This document shows, in pieces, positions 42,041 through 52,143 of a stretch of DNA of 64,000 bases. This DNA is from Choricystis sp. odSpoLacu1 (Eukaryota; Chlorophyta; Trebouxiophyceae): positions 434,001-498,000 of the forward strand of contig OY253657.1 in NCBI GenBank assembly GCA_958009055.1, written 5' to 3'. The position numbers and the translations under genes were made by a program. Positions within the stretch are counted from its first letter, which is position 1. The number at the start of each line of letters is the position of its first letter. The notes under the pieces were generated by a model. It was not told the origin of the DNA. It ran no database searches and saw only the letters and a list, made by a program, of their open reading frames with translations.

Positions 42041-44201
42041 CTACCACACTCCCCTGAAAAATTGGGGCGGCGGCCCCGTCCGCGCGGCGGCGACGGCGGC
42101 CACCACAGCGGTCAGCTCTCCCTCACCACACGCCGCCACCGCCCCCTCCGCCGCGCTGCGGCCGGGCGTGGACCACGCCCGCGTGCTCAGTTCACCGCGC
42201 AGCGCAGCCGCCGCGCTCGTCGCGGCTGCAGTGGCGGTCGCGCCGTCGCCAGCCGCGCGCGCGGCGGCCGCGGCGAGCGCGCGCGCGCGGCGCACCACCG
42301 CGCCGCGATCGACAGGCTAGCCGCGTCAGACGGCAGCAGGGCGTGCCACGCGTCTGCTGCGATGGCGGCAGCTGCGGCCGCGGCGGCCGCGTGGCGTGCA
42401 GAGACGGCGGGGGCGGCAGCTGCAGCCGCAGCATCCGCGGCACACACTGCCCGCGCGTCCAGCGTCGCTGCCTGCACGTACGAATGGTGGTGTGCCAGCC
42501 GTGTGCTGGGTCCATCCGCTGCCTCGAGGGCAGCCGCCGCGATCGCCAGCGCGCCCGCGGCGGCCGCGCCAGTGGGTGCTGCTGCGGCATCGAGAGTCGC
42601 TGCTGCTGCCGCCACGAACGCTCCCTGCCGCGCGTCCAGGCGCGCGCCCGCGGTGGCGGCACGCAGCAGTCCCGCCACGGCGGCGGGCGCGCCCTCGGGC
42701 GAGGCGGCCGCGGAGAGGTGGAGGCAGGCGACGCGCGCGGACGAGGCGACTGTCGCTGCTGCCGACAGTACGGCCGCCAGGTCGGCCGGCCGCCCCGCCA
42801 GCAGAGGCAGCAGCGGTTGCAGCGGTGTCAGGACGCCAGCGTGTAGACACACGGCAGCACGGGTGGCCGCCCAGCCGGCGTTGGGTGATGGCGCAGCCGG
42901 TGCCCACGCCGCCCCCGCGCGCGCCGCGCGCCGCAGCGCGCCGCTCGGAACGCTCGCGTCAGCGATGGCAGCGTCTAAAGCAACCGTGTAAGCCTCCAGC
43001 CCGGCGGCGACGGCGGCGGGCGGGGCTTCAGGCAGGGCTGCGAGGAGAGCACGTGCCGCGACGCGCGCGCGCGCGCCCCGAGCCCGCGCGGCCCGCGCGC
43101 CAGGAGCGCCGCCAGCCGCCCCCCCGCCACCGCTGCCGTCACTTCACAGTCTGGCGTGGCCCAAGCAAGGCAAGCGGCGGCGCCGGCGAGAGAGGTGGGA
43201 GTGTCCAAGGCACGCGAGGCCGCCGCGGCCGCGTCGACCGCGGCGGGTGAATGAGCCCACCCCCACCTTTCCGCCGCGGCCAGCAGGCGGGCTCCCGCCC
43301 ACCGCGTGGCCGTGGCGTCTGCTTCCAAGGCAGCGACGGCGGCGGACACCAAGACGGCTGCAGTCACAGCGCGCGGCGCGCCGACCGCGGCCGCGCGCGG
43401 TGCGAGCGCGGCGGCCCCCGCCAACGCGGCCGCCGGCTCCACAGCCGCCGCGGCCGCCAGCACATCTAGTGCTTCACTCGGCAGGGCGACACCGAGGCGG
43501 GCGGCAGAGACCGCCAGCGCGGCCGCGGTGGCGGCGGCGGGGGCGCCGGCTGTGGTTGCGCCCTTGAGAGCGGAGCGCACGCAGGCCAGTGCGTCGCTCG
43601 CGTCGCTGGGCGTGGTGCCGCAAAATCCCAGCAGCCTCGCTGTCGCCACTGCTGTCGCCGGCGGCGTGGCTGGCGACGCCAGCAGCGCGGTCGCCGCGCG
43701 TGCGGCTGCAGGCGCAAAGCCAGGGGCGATCGGAGCCAGTTCACCCGCCGCAGCCGCAGCCGCGACCGCAGTGCCGACGTCGGACGACGCCAGCGCGGAG
43801 AGCAGGCGGGCGCGAGCCTCCAGGTTGGCGACGAGCAGGGGGGAGAGAGCGCCCACGAGACGGACGGCACCTGCCGCGCGTCGCGCATCCGTTGATCCTG
43901 CTGCGACAAAGAGGGCCCGCCCCACGGCGGCGGCTGCCGCGGGCGGGATGGAGGCTTCCCGCCGCCTGGCCACAGCGGCTAACGCCGCCTCGGCCGCCGC
44001 GCGCGCACGCTCGGAGCGCGCGCCCGCGTGTGCGTCCGCGAGTCGCGCCACCGACGCCGCCAGGGCGCCGCCATCGTCGTGCGCAGACGATGACTGCCCA
44101 CGTGTCAACGCGTCCCCCAGGGCCAGCGCGGCCGCCGCCGCGGTGGGGGGGGCGGGCGCCGCGAGGTCGCGCAGGGCGGCGTCGACGGACGGGGCGGCCA
44201 T
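42041..44201 (-). CDS. Very Ala-rich, probably alpha-solenoid protein
   Basis: A minus-strand frame begins MAAPSVDAALRDLAAPAPP at 44201 and continues with helix-pair-like blocks to 42041. It changes frame twice, at CG-dinucleotide runs 43062-43076 and 42277-42290. Taking out one CG unit at each gives a single protein of about 718 residues ending PPPQFFRGVW. About 38 percent of the first 120 residues are Ala, and the pattern of Ala/Leu helices broken by Pro or Gly suggests HEAT/ARM-like repeats. I cannot name it. It is head to head with PAP/fibrillin, and their shared 260-bp gap contains a (CA)n tract. Confidence 0.6.
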
Positions 44202-44403
44202 TGGAGCGTATGTGTGCGTGTGGCAAGGACACGTAGGTGGAGGCCTAGTGTGTTTGCACAAACGCAGGTCTCGCGGGCTGGGGGGCCCGCCCGGCCCGAT
44301 TGACGAAAACACGAAAGCGCGAATGTGGGTCGGCACCGACGTTCACTCCAAACACCTGCGTCGGTGGGCGGTTGGCCGCCTGTTTGACTGCCGCATTGGC
44401 TGC

Positions 44404-44404
<1 letters not shown>

Positions 44405-44450
<46 letters not shown>
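44405..44450. repeat. (CA)n microsatellite in a bidirectional promoter
   Basis: About 22 CA units between the divergent Ala-rich gene and PAP/fibrillin gene, ending 14 bases before the PAP ATG. It explains the spurious upstream His-Thr frame. Confidence 0.9.
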
Positions 44451-44452
<2 letters not shown>

Positions 44453-44464
44453 CTCGCCCACCCA

Positions 44465-45130
44465 ATGCTCGTCGCCCGGCCACCCCCACCCCCACTGACA
44501 GCGCGCCGCGCCGTGCGCCGTTCCCCGCGCCCCCCTTCCGCCGCCGCCACCGCCACCGCCGCCGCCATCACAGCCCTGCGTGATGCAGCCTGCGCTGTGC
44601 CTGACGCCGGCCTATTCGGCGCGCCAGCCCCCCTGCGCGACGCGGTGAACGCGGCTGTCGCAGCCGCAGAAGCAACCACCCCCCCCGGCGCCGCGCCCAC
44701 GTCCGCCCTGGCCGACCTGGACGGCGTGTGGCGCGTCCTGTACTCCACTGTGACGGTGACGGGGGCTCGCCGCACCCAGCTGGGGTTGAGGAGTGGCGCG
44801 GTGAGCGTGGCCCGCATGACCCAAACCCTGGACGCGGCCACCCGCACCGCCGTCAATGAGGTCGCGTTCACCATGCACTTTTTGGGGGGGGTTCCCGGCG
44901 CGCTGACCCTGACGGTGGCGTTCGAGCCGGCCTCTAAGACGCGCGTCGACATCACGCTCTCCGACGCGACGCTCTCGCCGTCCGCGCTGGACGCATTGAT
45001 GGGCCCCCGCATGGACATGCTGCTGGCCATCTTCAACCCGGCGGGCTGGCTGGACACCACGTTTGTGGGGGGGGGGGTGCGCGTGGGGCGCGACGAGTCT
45101 GGAAACGTTTTTGTTTTGGAGCGGATTTGA
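44465..45130 (+). CDS. Plastid lipid-associated protein (PAP/fibrillin)
   Basis: A single exon of 221 residues from ATG 44465. The N-terminus (MLVARPPPPPLTARRAVRR) is a likely chloroplast transit peptide. The PAP_fibrillin fold shows LADLDGVWRVLYSTVT near residue 80 and the C-terminal VGRDESGNVFVLERI, a signature strand of the family. FTMHFLGGVPGALTLTVAF lies between. Fibrillins bind plastoglobules or thylakoids and lipophilic small molecules; the subgroup is not clear. TGTAA at 45161-45165 follows the stop. Confidence 0.8.
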   Translation: MLVARPPPPPLTARRAVRRSPRPPSAAATATAAAITALRDAACAVPDAGLFGAPAPLRDAVNAAVAAAEATTPPGAAPTSALADLDGVWRVLYSTVTVTGARRTQLGLRSGAVSVARMTQTLDAATRTAVNEVAFTMHFLGGVPGALTLTVAFEPASKTRVDITLSDATLSPSALDALMGPRMDMLLAIFNPAGWLDTTFVGGGVRVGRDESGNVFVLERI

Positions 45131-45160
45131 GACACTGGTTTTGTTTTGCACAGCACTGTT

Positions 45161-45165
45161 TGTAA
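45161..45165 (+). terminator. Candidate TGTAA poly(A) signal of PAP/fibrillin
   Basis: TGTAA about 30 bases after the PAP/fibrillin stop codon, upstream of NAMPT. Confidence 0.5.
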
Positions 45166-45294
45166 AGCACAGAGAACACACACACACACACTGGCGATGT
45201 CGATCAACGCGGGCGGTGAGGGACAGGGTCACAGCTGGAGAGGGAGGGAAACGTTTTTTTTTTGCAAACCACAACGCGCCTTTTTTTTGCAAAC

Positions 45295-47085
45295 ATGCGC
45301 GGTCTATCCAGCATCACCCTCCCGCTGGGCGTGCTCACAGACTCGTACAAAGCGTGTCACTATGCTCTGTACCCGCCCGGCACGACAGAGCTGGAGGCGG
45401 TGCGTGTGTTGTTTTTTTGGTGTGGCCCACGCATGCCCCCCGAAAGCACGCGCCGCCACCGCCTCGGCTGCGCCGGTCGCTGCCGTGGGGGACGCTGGCA
45501 TGCTGTGTGCTCGCACCTGCCTGAAAAGGGGGGCGTGTGGAGGGCAACAAGGAGCGTCAATTTGGCCCCTCCCTCCCGACTCACCACCCGCCTTCCACAG
45601 TATGCCTGCTTCCGCGCCGGCTTTGAAGGCGACACCACCGACACGCGCGCCGTCTGGTTTGGGGTGGAGCACATTCTCGAACGCTGGCTGCACCGGCGGT
45701 GGACGGCGGCGGACGTTGACGCGGCTGGCGCCTTCTGGGCCACGCACGCCGCGCCCGGGGCCACGCCCTACCCCTTCCCCGCCTCCCTCCTGCACCGCGT
45801 CGTCACCGAGTGTGACGGCTGGTTCCCTGTGACCGTGCGCGCCCTGCCGGCGGGCTGTGTCGTGCACCCCCACGTCCCTCTGTTCACCATTCGGGCACGC
45901 GGCGAGTTCGCCGCGCTCGCCACCTGGCTCGAAACCGTGCTCACCCACGCCTGGTATGGCTCCTCGGTCGCCACCCTGTCCCGCCGCGCGCGGGACGTGG
46001 TGGAGGCCGCGTTTGAGGCGTCAGTGGACGACGGCGCGGCGTCCGCGCTGCTCCCCTCCCGCCTCCACGACTTTGGGTTCAGGGGCGCCACCTGTGTCGA
46101 CGCCGCCCTGGTGGGTGGCGTCGCCCACCTGCTGTCCTGGGACGGGTCGGACACCGCGGTGGCAGCGTACGCGGCGGCACAGGTGAATGGAGGGTCCACC
46201 CACCCGGTCGCTGCCTCCATTCCCGCCACCGAGCACTCCGTCATGATGGCGTGGCCCACGGAGGAGGGCGCGCTGTCCGAGATGGTGGCCCTGTACGGGG
46301 ACGGCATCTATGCGTGCGTGCTGGACACGCACGACTATGGGAGGGCTTTAGAACGAATCATCCCCGCCATCGCCCCCGCCCAAGCCGCCCGGGGCGGCCA
46401 CTTTGTCCTGCGCCCCGACTCGGGCGACCCCACCGTCTCCGTGCTGGCCGCCCTGGAGGCGGCGGGGCGGGTGTATGGGGCGGCGGTGAATGGAAAAGGG
46501 TTTCGCGTCATCAAGGGGGCGTCCGTCATTCAGGGCGACGGCGTCACCCCCACCACCCTCACCGCCATGCTGGCCGCCGTCCTGGCGGCAGGGTGGTCTG
46601 CCGAAAACGTAGCGTTTGGCATGGGGGGGGGGCTGCTGCAGAAGGTCAACCGCGACTCGCTGGCGTTCGCCACCAAGCTGTGCCGCGTGGCGCACCCACC
46701 GCTCCAAAAAGACGCGGACACCGGCCGCTGGCGCCCCGTCCCGGGCGCTCCACCCCAACACTTCGACGTCATGAAGTCGCCGGTCGGGGATGAGGGCAAG
46801 CTGTCCCTCCCGGGAGCGTTGGCCGTGGTGGAGCGGGGGGGCGTGCTGACGGCGGTGAGTGCGGGTGTGGCGGCCGCGGCGGGTGAGACCGACTGCCTGC
46901 GCCCCGTGTGGGACTGTGGCCCCGTGGCCGACCGCCCGCCGCCTCCCCCCTTTGCCGAGGTGAGGGAAGCCTTGGACAAAGCGTGGCGGGCGACTCCCAA
47001 GACGGCGGACGCGGTGGACGCGGGGTTGAGGGCGAGGGCGGTGCGCGTGCGCGCGGCGGGAGGGCGAGCGGCTGCGAGCGAGTGA
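45295..47085 (+). CDS. NAMPT: Nicotinamide phosphoribosyltransferase
   Basis: Exons 45295-45399 and 45601-47085 (phase 0) give 529 residues. It converts nicotinamide and PRPP to NMN for NAD salvage. Hallmarks: VLTDSYKACHYALYPPGTTE at the N-terminus, LHDFGFRGATC, IPATEHSVMMAWPTEEGA (the catalytic His region), VLRPDSGDPTVSVL, IKGASVIQGDGVTP and FGMGGGLLQKVNRDSLAFA, closing with HFDVMKSPVGDEGK. Length and order agree with bacterial and animal enzymes. Land plants use the deamidating nicotinamidase route instead, so its presence in an alga with plastid genes is notable. Confidence 0.95.
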   Translation: MRGLSSITLPLGVLTDSYKACHYALYPPGTTELEAVRVLFFWCGPRMPPESTRRHRLGCAGRCRGGRWHAVCSHLPEKGGVWRATRSVNLAPPSRLTTRLPQYACFRAGFEGDTTDTRAVWFGVEHILERWLHRRWTAADVDAAGAFWATHAAPGATPYPFPASLLHRVVTECDGWFPVTVRALPAGCVVHPHVPLFTIRARGEFAALATWLETVLTHAWYGSSVATLSRRARDVVEAAFEASVDDGAASALLPSRLHDFGFRGATCVDAALVGGVAHLLSWDGSDTAVAAYAAAQVNGGSTHPVAASIPATEHSVMMAWPTEEGALSEMVALYGDGIYACVLDTHDYGRALERIIPAIAPAQAARGGHFVLRPDSGDPTVSVLAALEAAGRVYGAAVNGKGFRVIKGASVIQGDGVTPTTLTAMLAAVLAAGWSAENVAFGMGGGLLQKVNRDSLAFATKLCRVAHPPLQKDADTGRWRPVPGAPPQHFDVMKSPVGDEGKLSLPGALAVVERGGVLTAVSAGVAAAAGETDCLRPVWDCGPVADRPPPPPFAEVREALDKAWRATPKTADAVDAGLRARAVRVRAAGGRAAASE

Positions 47086-47220
47086 AAAATGAACCACGCG
47101 AGAGCCGGCCAAAACTCTTTGTTTCAAATTCGAGACGCCGCGCCACGCGCCGCGCCCTCCTTCTCCGGGGCAGGCGCCACACACACTCTCTGTCTCCCCA
47201 CACACACGCCCCACCCCGCC

Positions 47221-49045
47221 ATGGAGGCCGCCGTCTTCTCCTCCCTGCTAGCGGGCGGCGTGCGTTTCGACTCGGGCGGCGTGCGTTTCGACTCAAAACG
47301 CAACGCCGGCGCGGCCGCCCTATTCCGCGGTGCCGGCGACCGCCAGGGTGAGTTGTTCCTTGCTGCGTGTGGGCAGCTTGGTGGTGAGGAGTGTGACACG
47401 AGATGCGGCGGGCGGGCTGAGCGCGCGGGGCGCCCCGGCATGCGCTTTTTTTCATTTCGCGGCTAGCCGTCGGGCGCAAACACCGAAAAAGCGCCGACCC
47501 GCCTTGCTTGACACCCTTCCCCCCCCAGACCAACCGTCCACGTCGACCGCGCCTGTGGCCACACCCCGCACAGGCGACGCTCAAGAGGTGAGAGAATGAG
47601 GGAGAGATGGGGGAAGTGAGAAAAAAAAAAGCTTTCCTCCCGTTTTCCAGCCCTCCGTTTCCCCCTCCTCCCACCCAACCCGCAGGCCACTAACCTGGCC
47701 CGCAAAGCGCGCGGCATCCGGGTCAAGGGCGACTCCGCCCCGCCTCCGTTGCCTGATTTCGCAGCCGCCCTGCGCGCCGCGCCGCGGACCGCGCGCGCCG
47801 CGCTGGCGGCCTCCCTCTCCACCGCGGGCTGGCGCGACCCCACCCCCATCCAGGCCCAGGTCCTGCCCCTGCTGCTCTCCGGACGGGACGTCATTGGGCT
47901 GGCCCCCACGGGCAGTGGGAAAACGCTGGCCTTTCTGCTGCCGCTGGTGGTGGCGGCGGCCCACGCGAAAAAGCGGCGCGCGCAGCCAGGCCGCGACGCC
48001 AGCGCCGCGCCCTCCCCCCCTCCCGCCGGCCCCCTCGCCCTCGTCCTGTCCCCCACGCGCGAGCTGGCCACCCAGACAGCCAGGGTGTTGGCCCGCCTGA
48101 CGGCTGGCACAGGGGTGCGGGGCGCGCTGCTGCCGCGCGGCGCGGTGGTGGGCGGTGGCGCGCACGCGTGCGACATCCTGCTCGCCACCCCCGCCCGCCT
48201 CGCGGCCGGCCTGGCCCGGGCCACCGTGTGCCTCGCCTCCACCACCCACATCGTGCTGGATGAGGCCGACAGGCTGCTGGGGGACGCGGCGCTGGCGAGG
48301 TGTGTGGACGCCGCCCTGGCGGCCGCCCCGCCCGCGTCGGCCGGCCGCGTCGCGGCACTGTTCACAGCCACCCTCCCCCCCGCCGTCGAAACCCTGGCCT
48401 CCTCCTTCATGACCGCCCCCGTGCGCGTGACGGTGGGGGAGCGCGGCGCCCCCGCGCGGTGCGTGGCGCAGGAGCTGACGTTCGTGGGCAAAGGCGACGC
48501 CGGCAAAAAGCTCGCCCTCGCCCGCCTGCTCGCCACCGGCGCCGCCCCCCCCCCCCGCCCTCGTCTTCGTCTCCTCCGCCGAGCGGGCCGCCACCCTGGC
48601 GGCTGACCTGGCGGCCGACGGTGTGCGTGCCGCCGCCGTGGACGCGCGCGCGCGCGGGAGCGACCGCGCCGCCGCGGTCGACGCGCTGAGGCGGGGGGAC
48701 ACGTGGGCGCTCGTCTCCACCGACCTTCTCGCCCGCGGCCTCGACTTTGTGGGCGTGCGCGCCGTCGTCAACTACGACTTTCCCGCGTCTGCCGACGAGT
48801 ATGTGCACCGCGTGGGGCGGACGGGGCGGGGCGGCACGCCCGGGAAAGCGTTCACATTTTTCACTGAAAAAGACGCGGGCAGGCTGCGCCCCGTGGCGGC
48901 CGCCGTGGCGGCGGCGGGGGGGGAGGTGCCGGCGTGGATGCTGAAGCTGGCCAAGGAGAGGAAGAGGAAGAGGAAGGCCAAGGGCGAGGGTGGGGCGGAG
49001 GGGAAAGCTTTTTCCTCCGCAGGCTGCGCAGGCCAAGAAGAATGA
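47221..49045 (+). CDS. DDX52: DEAD-box RNA helicase DDX52/ROK1
   Basis: Exons 47221-47347, 47529-47587 and 47686-49045 give about 514 residues. ROK1 helps release snR30 and is needed for 18S rRNA maturation. Motifs: [58 protein letters not shown] (TAT instead of SAT), [11 protein letters not shown] and [17 protein letters not shown], then [22 protein letters not shown] and [15 protein letters not shown] are ROK1-like. The frame breaks in a run of 12 C at 48545-48556; one C fewer joins [17 protein letters not shown]. Exon 1 holds a 21-base tandem duplication (GGVRFDS twice). Confidence 0.92.
47254..47295 (+). repeat. 21-bp tandem duplication in ROK1 exon 1
   Basis: Two 21-base units, 47254-47274 and 47275-47295, that differ at one base (the last). 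They encode GGVRFDS twice in frame, which suggests a recent duplication. Confidence 0.85.
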
Positions 49046-49323
49046 AACACGACTTCGCCTGTTTTTTTTTCTGCGGAGAACGAGGTATCGCGCCGTCTCT
49101 CCCCCCGTGCGCCGCGCAGGCGCGGCTGCAGAGAGGAGTTGGAGGGGGGTCCCTCCAGTCTCTGTGTGAGGGCCGCGCCCAGGGCGGCGCGTGCAGGAGA
49201 CGCGCGCGTGGAGGGGGCGCGCCCGTTCGATTGATTGGCGTCGCGGCCCCGGCCCGCGTCGGGGCGAGAGAGCGTTCTCTCTCTCTATCCTTCCGCAAAC
49301 CCCTCCTCCTCACCCCAACAACC

Positions 49324-50363
49324 ATGGACCCCTGCGACGACGACCTCATGCGCGTCGTCTACCTGGACGACGGCGGCGGCGGCGGCGCCTCTGGCCGCGC
49401 GCCGCCGCCGCCGCCGCCACAACGCCTGCCCGCCCCCACCCGCCGCCGCGGCGGGCAGGCGCGGGCTCGCCCCGACCCGCCAGCCACGGACGTAGGCGAC
49501 GGTGGTGGTGGACACGAGCGTGAGCCACCCCCACCGCCCCCCTCGCCTCCGCCGCCGCCACCCCCCCCAAACCATGCCCGCCGGCGGCGCGGCCGGCCTG
49601 TTGGCCGCCCTGGGAGGGGCCACCGTCGGCGTCGCGTCCACCCCCGACTCGGACGCGGGGCGCGCCCCCCCCGAGGCGGCGCGGGCCGCGCGTGCTGGCA
49701 CGGCGGCGCGGCGGCGCGAGTGCGGCGCCGCGTGGTGGCGCCGCGGCCGCCGCTGCCAGCGCCCCTGCCGCCGGTTCGGTGCGCGACCTGCTGCACGGCG
49801 GCGGCGGTGCCTCCACGCCGGCCGTGGTGCCGCGGGGCGACGACGACGCGATCGCTTCAGACGGCGACGACGACGACGACGCCCACGCTGCCGCTGCCGC
49901 CACCACACTGGCCCGCCCGCCCCGCCCCTCCGCCACCTCTGCGTTCGCCACCGCCGCCTTTGTGGCGGCCCTGCCCCCTCCCTCGCCCTCCAAAGTGTCC
50001 CCCGTGGCCGTCCGGGGGCGGGAGGCGGGGTTGGCGGGGCGGCTTGCGCGCGCGCTCACACGCGCGGAACGCAACGCAGTGCGCGGTGGCCGCGTCGTCG
50101 TCGTCATCACGGACGCAGTCCTCGACGCGGGCGTCGTCGTGGCGCGGGGGCGCGTGACAGAGAGCGAGGGTGGGGGAGGGGCGACTGCGGGTGGTGACGA
50201 CAGCTGGCCGCCCCCGCCTGCCGTCGGGGCCACAGTGCTCATAGCCGCCCGCCGGCCGGCTGGACCGCCGCCGCCCGGGGACGCGCTGACGCTGACGTGG
50301 CCGGTGCCAACGGTGAGCGTGGGCGGGGAGGTCTGCTTGGTGCCGCCCCTGGCGTTGGATTAA
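49324..50363 (+). CDS. Unknown acidic/Pro-rich protein with small C-terminal domain
   Basis: ATG 49324 opens MDPCDDDLMRVVYLDDGGGG, followed by Pro/Arg-rich sequence. The best coding frame moves by one at a run of 8 C (49561-49568) into GLLAALGGATVGVASTPDSD. It moves again by one near 49670-49710 into AAGSVRDLLHGGGG, PRGDDDAIASDGDDDDDAH and a compact end: LARALTRAERNAVRGGRVVV, TDAVLDAGVVVARGRV, and WPVPTVSVGGEVCLVPPL. The last segment looks like a beta-rich domain. With two bases removed the length is about 345 residues. The family was not recognised. Converges on CSA. Confidence 0.5.
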
Positions 50364-50466
50364 AAAAAGGGGGTCGAATGTTTTTGTCTTATTTTTGTTT
50401 TGTATGCCTGCTTTCTTGTACTGCAAAACCCCATATGGCACAACTTGCTGCTGTCTACACATCCAT

Positions 50467-51969
50467 CTAGTCGCTCCACGCGTCCCGGTCGCGCTCCTCG
50501 TCCGCGCCCGCCGTGTCACGCGTTTGCGGCGCCCACACCAACACCTGCCGATCATCCCCCGCACTGTACAGCTCGCGCCTCGCTTCACACCACGCCAGCG
50601 CGTGCACCGCGTCCACGTGGCCGCGCAGCAGAGTGGTGGGCTCGCGTGGCGGGCGTGCGCGCGCGCGCGGACCGCCGCCATCGGCTCGCAACAACCCACC
50701 CCCGGGCAACGGCACCACGTGCACCGCCGACCCCGACGGCGCAAACAGGGTGGCGGGCGACGCCGCCGCCGCCAGCTGGCGCGGCTTGCGCGCCCGGTTG
50801 GGCAGGGGCGACGCGGCGGCACCAGGCACGCGGGCAAACGACCCCACCTCCCACACGCGCACCGCGTCGTCGGCACCCGCCGTCACCCAGTGCCTTCCAT
50901 CCGGTGTGGGGAGGACGGCTGTGACGGCGGCATCGTGGGCGCGGCGCAGGGGGCCGCGGCGCGGCGCGCGGCGCAGGCGGGAGCTGGGCGGGGGGGCGTC
51001 GCCGCCGTCACCATCCCCTTCCCCTCGCCTCCCGGTCGTGGTGTCATCCAGGTCCAGCACAGCCACGCAGGCTGCCGCCCGCCTCACATCCCACACGCGC
51101 ACCCCGCCGTCCGCGCCGCCAGAGACGAGGGTGTGGGGGTCGTCCAGCGCCCAAGCAGCCGCCCACACTGCCCCTGTGTGCCCCACCAGCTCGTGCGTGA
51201 AGGCGCCCGAGGACGCGTCCAGCAGGCGCAGCGGGGCGGACGCGCCGGCGGGGGGGGCGCCGGGCGGCGCAGCGCCGCCCGCGCCCGCGCCGACGGCAAC
51301 GAGAGCGTGTGCTCCCGTGGGCGAGAACGCGGCCGCGGTGGCGCGGGAGCCGGTGCCCAGGGAGAAGGTGGCGACCGAGGCGACGGCGTTGGCGTCCCAG
51401 AGCTGAGGTGGTGGAGGAGGAGTGGTGAGAGAGCAGGTGGGTTTTGCCTTGTTTTTCGACTCCTCCCTCTCCTCTCTCTCCACTCACCTTGACCGCGCCG
51501 TCCGCCCCCGCGCTGACAAACAGGCCCGCGTCCACCGGGTACCACGCCACCGCCGCCACCGCGCCCGCGTGGCCGCCGGCGGCGGCGCGGGTGCCGCGGC
51601 CGCCCGCTACAAAAATCGGACCGACTGACACGCCGTCGCCCCCGCTGCAGCACCCCGCGACGTCGAACGCGGCGACCGACCCATCCCCCACGCCCGCCAG
51701 CAGGTGGCGAGATTCTATGGGGTCCAGGGCCAGCCAGGTGAGGGCGCCGCCGAGGCGGCGGGTGTCGATGGTCGCGGGGGAGAGCTCGAGGCGCCAAACG
51801 CTGTGGTGAAGGGGTGAAAAGAAATGTGAGGGAGAGAGACCGGATTTCTTGCGCGACACACACACCCGCACACACAAACACAAGCTTGCCTCTCACTCAG
51901 GTAGCGCTCCCGCAGGCTGACGCCGCCGCCCGTCGCGCGGCCGTGCAGGCCGGAGAGGAGGCGACGCAT
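50467..51969 (-). CDS. ERCC8: WD40 protein CSA/ERCC8 of transcription-coupled repair
   Basis: Exons 51969 to about 51896, 51800-51488 and 51402-50467 give about 440 residues, matching CSA. Start MRRLLSGLHGRATGG. WD repeats include LLAGVGDGSVAAFDV, AVAWYPVDAGLFVSAGADGA, LVSGGADGGVRVWDVRRA, WVTAGADDAVRVWEV and LYSAGDDRQVLVWAP. YPVDAGLF, VRVWDVRRA and the terminal DAWSD are shared with CSA. CSA is the substrate receptor of the CUL4-DDB1 ligase that clears stalled RNA polymerase II. The first junction is imperfect: CTGAGTGAGAG would need one more G to give both a GT donor and the right phase. Confidence 0.88.
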
Positions 51970-52143
51970 TGGGTGGTGTGTGCGCCTTTTTTCTCGTTTC
52001 CCATACGCGCGCGCCCCGCGTGCAGACGCCTGCTGCGCTGCACTAGCTGTGACCACGTGGCATGAGGGAGCGGTGTGGGAGACGGGACGCGCGCAAAAAG
52101 GAAAAAAACAAAAACTGTTTTTGCACACCCCTGCCTCTCTCTC

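Noticed and set aside
44300..44464. Extended N-terminus of PAP/fibrillin starting at 44300
   Set aside because: It reads through the (CA)n microsatellite as His-Thr repeats. The ATG at 44465 gives a normal transit peptide.
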